Below, piece by piece: positions 1 through 6,263 of a DNA stretch of 33,693 nt; position 1 is the first letter of the stretch, and every line of letters begins with the position of its first letter. Position numbers and translations under genes: made by a program. The notes beneath the pieces were generated by a model, which ran no database searches, was not told where the DNA came from, and was given only the letters and a program-made list of their open reading frames with translations. This DNA is from Candidatus Omnitrophota bacterium (GTDB lineage: Bacteria > Omnitrophota > Koll11 > Duberdicusellales > 4484-171), in assembly GCA_030692055.1 (NCBI GenBank), contig JAUYCY010000050.1:1-33693 (forward strand), given 5' to 3'.

Positions 1-21
1 TATAGAGTTCTGTAAATATTG

Positions 22-318
22 ATGGAAGCTGACAGGCGATATTTGGAGAAGTTACTAAATAAAAAGAAGGAGCGAGAAGAGCGAGTAGAACAGATATTAG
101 ATGAGCCGGATAAGAAAATCGTTCGCAAGGTCGAGAAAAGAAAACATAAAAGATATAATCTAACACAAGCAGCAAAGATACTTAATGTATCAAGACAAAG
201 TTTGTATTACTGGATAAAGAGAGGTTGGGCTAAATCAAGACGCGATTTCAGGGGCTATCCTGTTTTTACAGTTTTTGACATCGAAGAAATAATTAGATGG
301 CGCAATATGGTAAAATAA
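22..318 (+). CDS. Small MerR/excisionase-like helix-turn-helix protein
   Basis: A 98-residue protein with a charged, probably helical N-terminus (about residues 1-45, rich in Lys, Glu and Arg) and a C-terminal winged-helix-like segment. The segment NLTQAAKILNVSRQSLYYW is a typical helix-turn-helix and is followed by a wing-like GYPVFTVFDIEEI stretch, as in MerR or excisionase-type DNA-binding domains. It probably binds DNA as a small regulator. An in-frame stop at 13-15 shows the gene is complete. A TTG at 19 directly precedes the ATG at 22, which I prefer. No convincing Shine-Dalgarno sequence is visible. It lies just outside the left inverted repeat, so it may belong to the chromosomal backbone or to an older element. 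The target is unknown. Confidence 0.7.
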   Translation: MEADRRYLEKLLNKKKEREERVEQILDEPDKKIVRKVEKRKHKRYNLTQAAKILNVSRQSLYYWIKRGWAKSRRDFRGYPVFTVFDIEEIIRWRNMVK

Positions 319-499
319 GCAAAGAACCGAACGTTACGATAGACGCGCATAAATATTTGCAACACTTTTATTTTCAAAGGGATAGGTTCTTTTTATGCTA
401 AGAATATTTTTCGATTTTACAGTTTTTGTCACCACCCTAATCGAGAGTAAAAACCAGCATAATATTCTGCGAGATAATGAGTTATGACAAAAAAGATAT
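319..499. other. AT-rich intergenic stretch with a weak terminator-like pair
   Basis: No gene is seen here apart from a 12-codon fragment described separately. The pair AAAGAACC (321-328) and GGTTCTTTTT (385-394) could form a stem ending in a T-run behind the HTH gene. The loop is over 50 nt, so it is a poor intrinsic terminator. Confidence 0.3.
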
Positions 500-519
500 A
501 CATCAAGACTTTCGGTTGA
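484..519 (+). pseudogene. MiaB-like N-terminal codons at the outer edge of the left repeat
   Basis: ATG opens a 12-codon frame reading MTKKIYIKTFG followed by TGA. This is the typical beginning of a methylthiotransferase (IKTFGCQMN in MiaB-type enzymes) cut just before the first cluster cysteine. The same YIKTFG-stop reading occurs on the minus strand at the outer edge of the right repeat (about 11845-11865). Either the repeat carries a miaB fragment at its end, or the resemblance is chance in a short frame. Confidence 0.4.
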
Positions 520-1074
520 CCCTTGGTTGGTTTTATACAGGCTTCTAAAAAACCTCTTCCTTTTGATGTTGAAGTGATATCTGTGCCGCCCGCCTTGTAC
601 CTGAAGGTAGGCTCAGCATGCCCCTTCGGGGATGCTTCGCACGGCGGGCTTGGTGGTTGGCGCATTCACCGCTTGCTCCGCCTTGGGCGGAGGCTGCGCT
701 GGCTCGCTCGCTGTGGCGCCTGCCTCGCCTTGCTCGGCAAGGCGGGCTCGCTCATCGCAAGCAGTCTCTGTGCTCGGGCTTCCGCGCTCGTCGCGCTCCA
801 GCTCCTGCGCTCAGAGTCTGCAAAACCAGCGACGTGGTACAATCATAGCGTGGTTATGATACCCTTCCTTCCCGACGGAATAGTCGGGATTAATTCGGCT
901 ACAGCCCCGAATTCTCGGGGCTAAGTCTCATTGAACAGTCACCTGCTGGAGTTTACCCCGCACCGAATTTATTCTGGTGCGGGGTCGGGCTTTCCCGCCA
1001 GAGGCGGGCAGGCGCGCTTCGCGCAAATTTTTTCCTTTTTCAATAAATCCTTTTCGGCTGGCGGCGGGGAAAAG
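500..1074. repeat. Left arm of a large inverted repeat bracketing the defence island
   Basis: GC-rich non-coding DNA whose reverse complement recurs at 11024-11865. Shared landmarks in order from the outside are a segment ending in CCTTGGTTGGTTTTATACAG (about 520-540), a GCCCCTTCGGGG hairpin, the block CCGCCTTGGGCGGAGG, a CCCGACGGAATAGTCGGG hairpin, GCCCCGAATTCTCGGGGC, ACCCCGCACC...GGTGCGGGG (about 956-985) and CCCGCCAGAGGCGGG, ending in GGCTGGCGGCGGGGAAAA. The many nested hairpins suggest a structured or cruciform-forming element. Several open frames cross it in all phases; none looks like protein. The left arm has one copy of a unit that is present twice in the right arm. Confidence 0.85.
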
Positions 1075-1494
1075 GGGAGTAAAGCCCTCCTCAAGCAGGC
1101 GCCATCGTCAGGGTATGTTTCGCTTTCAGCGAAACGCCCCACCCGCCCAGCGGTTTCGGTGCTCGGGCTTCAACCCTTCGGGTTTCCGCTTCCTGCGCCC
1201 CGAACCCGCTTCCCCCTAAGAGGGAAAAGATACCTGTATCAAATATTCATCAACTCTTCTGTCCTTTTTGCAAAAGGTCAGAACAGCCCGCAACGCCAAA
1301 AGACATTTCGCCTTTGGCGAAAAGACTTTTGTCCTTCGGGTTCGCGTTGCTTTGATGAATATTTGTGTTTTTTCTGAAACCCCACCCACCCAACAGTTAC
1401 AGTACCCTACGGGCAGGCTTCGCACTCAGGCGGCTTCATCCCTTTTGGATTTCGCATCGCCTTTTGTGTGCCTGTTTGCCCCTGGGAATTTTAA
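1075..1494. other. Inner flank of the left repeat: hairpin-rich non-coding DNA
   Basis: No credible gene. It contains a nested inverted repeat with outer arms at 1240-1253 and 1352-1365 (14 bp, perfect) and inner arms CAACGC at 1291-1296 and GCGTTG at 1344-1349. Small hairpins such as TTTCGCTTTCAGCGAAA also occur. It could encode a structured RNA or simply be a palindromic repeat; nothing here decides. Confidence 0.5.
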
Positions 1495-1523
1495 TTGTTG
1501 TAAAGATGTAAATGTTGTATAAT
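1495..1523 (+). promoter_or_regulatory. Sigma70-type promoter of the island
   Basis: TTGTTG (1495-1500), a 17-bp spacer and a perfect TATAAT (1518-1523) place a transcription start near 1530. This lies upstream of the ATG at 1563 and downstream of the ATG at 1512, so it supports the later start for the following gene. It probably drives the excisionase-like, ParB-HEPN and radical SAM genes. Confidence 0.6.
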
Positions 1524-1562
1524 GTGGGAAAATGTTGGCTACTAAAAATTAAAGGTGATACT

Positions 1563-1736
1563 ATGTTGCTTAAAGGATATTTAACAGTAGAACAGGTCGC
1601 AAAACAGCTTGGCTTGTCTGAATATCGGGTGCGTGAACTTATAAGAGAAAAAGAGATCCGGGCTACAAAGATTGGTCAGTGGCGCATTAAGCCCGAAGAT
1701 TTGGAAGAGTTTGTAAGGGCAAGGACGAATCGGTAG
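1563..1736 (+). CDS. Excisionase-family DNA-binding protein
   Basis: A 57-residue protein that is essentially one HTH_17/excisionase-type winged helix: YLTVEQVAKQLGLSEYRVRE is the helix-turn-helix, IRATKIGQWRIKPEDLEEFV the wing and third helix. Such proteins bend DNA for excision or act as small repressors. I chose ATG 1563 because AAAGGTGAT lies 5-13 nt upstream and the putative promoter would start transcription after the alternative ATG at 1512. It is the first gene inside the left repeat and is followed after 48 nt by the ParB-HEPN gene, so it may regulate that operon. No integrase lies beside it, which argues for a regulator rather than an active recombination factor, but this is inference. 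Confidence 0.75.
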   Translation: MLLKGYLTVEQVAKQLGLSEYRVRELIREKEIRATKIGQWRIKPEDLEEFVRARTNR

Positions 1737-1784
1737 AAAGAATTTTAAATATCAGTACCTTATTTTAATTAGTATGGAGGGCTT

Positions 1785-3224
1785 ATGAAATCGTTAGAAA
1801 AAAACACAAAATATATCCAATTAAGCAAGATTTCGTTTGATGTTAATAATCCCAGGGGGGAGAAAGAACACCAAATTATAACTGACCCAGAGTTCCACAA
1901 GCTAGTATTATCAATTAAAGCCCACGGCATTTTAGAGCCCTTGATAGTTAAAAAAGACCCTTCTAAAGAAGAACATTTTATTCTTATTGATGGAGAAAGA
2001 AGATTAAGGGCTGCCACAAAAGTTTCCGAAGCCGATAAAAACGGGGATAGTACCGTGCCTGTGTTAATTGCAAAAGATGATGCCGATGGAAGAATTCTAG
2101 CTTATCAGGTACACATGTTGAGAAAAAACTGGGATAAAGCTGCTGAAACAAAATCTATTAAGACAATAATCGCGGATTTAAAACAGAAAAATCCTACCTT
2201 AACCGAAAAAGAAATTATCAAACAATTAAAAGAGATAACCGCACACACTGACCCCCAGATATCAGATCTTTTAAAACTCATAAAATATGATGACAAAGTG
2301 ATTGAAAAAGTAATTTCTGGCCAGATTGATATGAGCCATTTAATCCAAAATGAGGCAAGTTTTATCAATCCATTGAAAAGAGAATATCCTTCCCTTTTTG
2401 CCAAATACGGAGAGGATAATTTAAGGAAAATACTTATTGAAAAGGTTGAGAGTGGTTTTCTTGTCGGCACGCGTTATTTAATGGATGGATTTAAGAATGT
2501 ATTTGCTGATAGCAAAAATAAAAAACAGATAGAACCTTTGCTGGATACCTTTCTGGCAAATAAGGCAAAGAATATCAGAGACACTTATTCTGACTGGGAG
2601 AAGCTGAATCCTGGGGCAAAGAAAAAAGAATCAGACACAGCAAAAACTCCTAAAGGCAAGAAACGGAAATCGCAAAAAGAAAATAAAAGCAATGCGAACA
2701 CTTTCAAAAAGATAAATCTGACAGCTAAAGAAGAAAATACCTTGAAAAAGGTAAGAAAGAATTATGAAAGCATAGGGAAGAAATTAACCCAAGAGGAAAA
2801 CGAGTATATTGCAGAAGGGATATATTGTTTAGAGAATAATTGCCTCAAAGCTGCTTCAGTGATGATTTGGGCGGCGGGCATAAGCAAGGTAATTAATCAT
2901 ATAGCAAAGAATATCTCAGATTTTAATACTGTTTCAAGTGCTATGTCGCAATTAAAAAAGGATCCGTATAAACATCTTGGGGGGAATTATAAATTAAATA
3001 TTAGCTCTGCAGATGATTTACGAGACGGCAAAGATTGGCAATTGCTTTATTACATGCTGTATAAGAAAATAATATCAAAGACCGAACTCAATAAATTAAA
3101 AACTGCCTACACCACAAGATGTGATTGCGCGCATCCCACTGATGTAAAATTGAGCCCAAATGAGGTGATAACAATTTATGATAATATTTATAGGTTGCTT
3201 TTTACTAATTCAAAATTAACATGA
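1785..3224 (+). CDS. ParB-type nuclease-fold protein with C-terminal HEPN-like domain
   Basis: 479 residues, with TATGGAGGG upstream of ATG. Residues about 10-80 are a ParB/sulfiredoxin-fold domain: ISFDVNNPRG, GILEPLIV and the signature GERRLRA at 70-76, the motif involved in CTP or nucleotide binding in ParB-like proteins. The middle (about 130-270) is helical and could correspond to the ParB DNA-binding section. A Lys/Ser-rich linker (about 275-320) leads to a helical C-terminal domain (about 325-470) holding R445-CDCA-H450, an Rx4H motif as in HEPN RNases, followed by PTDVKLSPNE. HEPN domains with this motif are common in abortive-infection and toxin systems. The stop overlaps the start of the radical SAM gene (ATGA), so the two are translationally coupled. 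The domain calls are from motifs only; I know no named family with this architecture. Confidence 0.7.
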   Translation: MKSLEKNTKYIQLSKISFDVNNPRGEKEHQIITDPEFHKLVLSIKAHGILEPLIVKKDPSKEEHFILIDGERRLRAATKVSEADKNGDSTVPVLIAKDDADGRILAYQVHMLRKNWDKAAETKSIKTIIADLKQKNPTLTEKEIIKQLKEITAHTDPQISDLLKLIKYDDKVIEKVISGQIDMSHLIQNEASFINPLKREYPSLFAKYGEDNLRKILIEKVESGFLVGTRYLMDGFKNVFADSKNKKQIEPLLDTFLANKAKNIRDTYSDWEKLNPGAKKKESDTAKTPKGKKRKSQKENKSNANTFKKINLTAKEENTLKKVRKNYESIGKKLTQEENEYIAEGIYCLENNCLKAASVMIWAAGISKVINHIAKNISDFNTVSSAMSQLKKDPYKHLGGNYKLNISSADDLRDGKDWQLLYYMLYKKIISKTELNKLKTAYTTRCDCAHPTDVKLSPNEVITIYDNIYRLLFTNSKLT

Positions 3225-4357
3225 AGATTTTGTTAGTTGAGCCAAATTTCCCAATACCGCCTAAAAGCAAAAACCATAGGGATTTTCTACCAGTAGGTTT
3301 GCTTAAATTAGCCAGCTATCACAGGGCAAAAAGAGACGAGGTAAAGCTTGTTAGAGGCAACCAGCAATTTCCTGATTTTTATCCTAATCAAGTCAAGATA
3401 ACCTCTCTTTTTACTTACTGGTCTAATTATGTATGGGATAGCGTTAAGTTCTACAAAGAGAATTACCCAAAAGCCAAGGTTATTGTTGGGGGGATTTATG
3501 CTTCATTAATGCCGGAGCACTGTAAGGAATCTGGATGTGATGAAGTATTTGTAGGGGTAGATGAAAAGGTAGAAAAGTTTAAGCCGGCTTATGACCTTGT
3601 TGATGTTGATTATCAAATTGTACACACAAGTAGGGGATGTCTGAGAAAATGCAAGTTCTGCGGGACATGGAAGATTGAACCAGAATTTGTTTCAAAAAAA
3701 AGCATCAAAGATGAAATTTGTAGCAACAGAATTATATTCTACGATAACAACCTTTTGGCAAATCCCCATATAAAAGAGATTCTTGAAGAGCTGAAAAACT
3801 CCAAGCATAATGGTAGGGTTGTATATTCAGAAAGCCAATGTGGCATTGATGGAAGGCTTCTGACTCTTGAAGTGGCTAAGTTATTGAAACAGGCAAGATT
3901 TCTTAATCCTAGAATCGCGTGGGACCATGGTTATAATCAGCGAAAGATGATAAAGAAGCAGATAGATATGCTAGTGGATGCTGGTTATCCCGCAAAAGAG
4001 ATTTATGTTTTTATGATTTACAACTTCGAGCCGGATTATTATGAAATGCTAAAGAAGCTGAAACAATGCAAGAAGTGGGGAGTACAGATCGCTGATTGTA
4101 GGTACAGGCCCTTAAGCCAAACATTTGATAATTACAATCCAAGAGAAAGGCAGACAATAAAAGATTATTATATATATCCAAAATGGACAGATAGGCAGAT
4201 AAAGCTTTTCAGGAAGAAAGTAAGACAACAGAATATCGAGATAAGGCACGGATTTGATTTCTATAGCAAAGAAATGGAAAGATGGGGAGCAAAAAGAAGA
4301 AAAGAAAAGCTTCTTGAGAATGCCAATAATAGAATTGCGGATTATATAACGCAATGA
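3221..4357 (+). CDS. Radical SAM protein with N-terminal B12-binding-like region
   Basis: 378 residues. The N-terminal 110 or so residues begin KILLVEPNFPIPPKSK, contain LPVGLLKLASY and KVIVGGIYASLMPEHC, and resemble the Rossmann-like domain found in front of B12-dependent radical SAM enzymes, although no DxHxxG cobalamin motif is seen. The radical SAM cluster motif is CLRKCKFC (CxxxCxxC) after TSRG, followed by FYDNNLLANP, as in the B12-radical SAM group. The C-terminus is basic. It would bind a 4Fe-4S cluster and S-adenosylmethionine. The substrate is unknown; tRNA, DNA, nucleotide or peptide modification are all possible. The ATGA overlap with the ParB-HEPN gene and the position inside a defence island suggest one two-gene system. 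Confidence 0.75.
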   Translation: MKILLVEPNFPIPPKSKNHRDFLPVGLLKLASYHRAKRDEVKLVRGNQQFPDFYPNQVKITSLFTYWSNYVWDSVKFYKENYPKAKVIVGGIYASLMPEHCKESGCDEVFVGVDEKVEKFKPAYDLVDVDYQIVHTSRGCLRKCKFCGTWKIEPEFVSKKSIKDEICSNRIIFYDNNLLANPHIKEILEELKNSKHNGRVVYSESQCGIDGRLLTLEVAKLLKQARFLNPRIAWDHGYNQRKMIKKQIDMLVDAGYPAKEIYVFMIYNFEPDYYEMLKKLKQCKKWGVQIADCRYRPLSQTFDNYNPRERQTIKDYYIYPKWTDRQIKLFRKKVRQQNIEIRHGFDFYSKEMERWGAKRRKEKLLENANNRIADYITQ

Positions 4358-4397
4358 GAAAATTATTAAGGCAAAATAAGATTATAAATTAAGCGAT

Positions 4398-6263
4398 ATG
4401 TCAAAAAAAGATTATTCAAAACTTGAAAAAGACGATTTGCTCAAAGTAATTGAGAAACTCGAATCTCGTAAAAAATACGGACTGATTTGGGACGAAGAAA
4501 AGACCAAAGAGCAGTTTGAAAAAGAATCGGAAAACGCCTTGCCCATTTTGAAAGAAGTCAAAGGCAAAGAAATCAAAACCGATCCAGCAAAGCCGACTAA
4601 CATTTTGATTGAAGGCGACAATTATCACGCCTTATCTGTTTTAAACTACACCCACCAGGGCAAAATCGATGTTATTTATATTGATCCGCCGTATAACACG
4701 GGCGGAGAAAAAGAGTGGAAATTTAATGATAAATGGATCGACAAGAACGATTCTTATAGACATAGCAAATGGTTATCATTTGTATCTAAAAGATTAAGAT
4801 TAGCCAAGCAACTCTTAAGGGAAGAGGGTGTCATCTTGATATCAATTGATGATAATGAGTATGCTCAACTTAAGCTGTTTTCTGACAACTTGTTTGGAGA
4901 AAAACAATTTATTGGATCGCTGGTGTGGGAAAAAAAGAAAAAAGGATCTCATCTAGATGGCGCAATCACTAATGTAAAGGAATATATTTTGGCATACTCA
5001 AAAAATGCTGACTTTTTTGGAGGGTTAATTGGTGAGGTCAACGAAGAGAAGGAAACTTATCCTTGCTTAAATCCTGGAAATGGATATACGACAAGAATTA
5101 TTCCCTCTGGCACAAAATCAACATACAAGCAAAGTGATGTTTCTTTTCCGAGAGGCTATGTTATTTCTGCCGGCAATATGAAACTCACTTTACTTTCTGA
5201 TCTAAATATTAAAGATAAAAGACTTAAAAGTGACGTAACCATAGAGGCAGAGTGGAGATATGATCAAAATAGCATTAATGAGTTCGCGCAAAAGGATGAA
5301 TTGTATTTTACTCAAGACCTATATTTGAGAAGGATTGTCACAGCTCCAAGATACAAAAAATTAAAAGATTTGCTTCTTCGAACAAGTAATACTGTCCTCG
5401 AAGAGTACCTAAGGGAGTTGATTGAGCTGTATAAAGATGAGGAACCTAATAAAGAAAAAATAAGATCCCTTCTCAAAAATATTCAGTCTTTGGAAGAAAG
5501 TGATTACAATACTGAAATTAATCCGAATAACTTATATACAGACGGATGGGGGTCAAATGAAGATGGGGATAATGAACAAAGAGATTTTTTTGGCAAAAAG
5601 GTATTTGATTACCCAAAGCCATCACGTTTGATTGAAAAACTTATAGCGGCAACTGGAATAAGTGCCGGTATCGTGCTTGACTTTTTTGCGGGTTCTGGCA
5701 CCACGGCACATGCGGTGATGAAATTAAATAAGAAAGGAAGAAACATTCAATATATTTTATGCACGAATAATGAAGATAATGACAGGAGCGGCCTGAGGAT
5801 TGCGACTGATATATGTTATCCTCGCGTCAAGAAAGTTATTGAGGGATTTATTGATAGAAATAAGAATAAAATCGAAGGACTTGGCGGAAATCTTAAATAC
5901 TACAAAACCACCTTTGTTAAAAATTCCATCAGTCGAGATGATTTGAAAATACGCATTACCCGCGAATGTACGGAAATGCTTTGCTTACGAGAAGGAATTT
6001 TTGACGAGAAAAAAACAAAAAGCGACTATCGCATTTTTGAGCAAAACGACAGAGTGATGGCGGTCTATTATGCGCTTGAGCGCGACGGTTTGGAGCAATT
6101 GAAAAAGGAACTGGACAAGATGAAAGGCGAAAAGATTTTGTATTGCTTCACGCTTGATCCGTTGGGATTGGATAAAAACGATTTTACCGATTGGCAGGGT
6201 GTAAGCTTGGAGCCGATCCCGCAAAAAATATTAGATATTTACGAACAAATTTATGAATATTAG
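4398..6263 (+). CDS. Type III restriction-modification DNA methyltransferase (Mod)
   Basis: A 621-residue N6-adenine or N4-cytosine methyltransferase of the beta class: catalytic DPPYNTGG (D96-Y99) comes before the SAM-binding DFFAGSGTT (428-436). This motif order and size fit type III Mod subunits, which recognise DNA and methylate one strand for protection. The central part (about residues 115-490) is the expected target recognition region. It reads differently at the DNA level: about 4745-5880 is more AT-rich than the two ends of the gene, which resemble the following res gene. That suggests replacement of the recognition domain by recombination. The 3' end overlaps res by 11 nt. No strong Shine-Dalgarno sequence precedes ATG 4398. 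Confidence 0.93.
   Translation: MSKKDYSKLEKDDLLKVIEKLESRKKYGLIWDEEKTKEQFEKESENALPILKEVKGKEIKTDPAKPTNILIEGDNYHALSVLNYTHQGKIDVIYIDPPYNTGGEKEWKFNDKWIDKNDSYRHSKWLSFVSKRLRLAKQLLREEGVILISIDDNEYAQLKLFSDNLFGEKQFIGSLVWEKKKKGSHLDGAITNVKEYILAYSKNADFFGGLIGEVNEEKETYPCLNPGNGYTTRIIPSGTKSTYKQSDVSFPRGYVISAGNMKLTLLSDLNIKDKRLKSDVTIEAEWRYDQNSINEFAQKDELYFTQDLYLRRIVTAPRYKKLKDLLLRTSNTVLEEYLRELIELYKDEEPNKEKIRSLLKNIQSLEESDYNTEINPNNLYTDGWGSNEDGDNEQRDFFGKKVFDYPKPSRLIEKLIAATGISAGIVLDFFAGSGTTAHAVMKLNKKGRNIQYILCTNNEDNDRSGLRIATDICYPRVKKVIEGFIDRNKNKIEGLGGNLKYYKTTFVKNSISRDDLKIRITRECTEMLCLREGIFDEKKTKSDYRIFEQNDRVMAVYYALERDGLEQLKKELDKMKGEKILYCFTLDPLGLDKNDFTDWQGVSLEPIPQKILDIYEQIYEY

Noticed and set aside
523..1522. Several open frames of 69-148 codons in the left repeat region
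   Set aside because: They overlap in several phases and on both strands, consist of translated hairpin repeats (Arg/Ala/Ser/Pro-rich), and recur only because the DNA repeat recurs.
1512..1562. Longer start for the excisionase-like protein
   Set aside because: The extra 17 codons overlap the predicted -10 box and lack a ribosome binding site.
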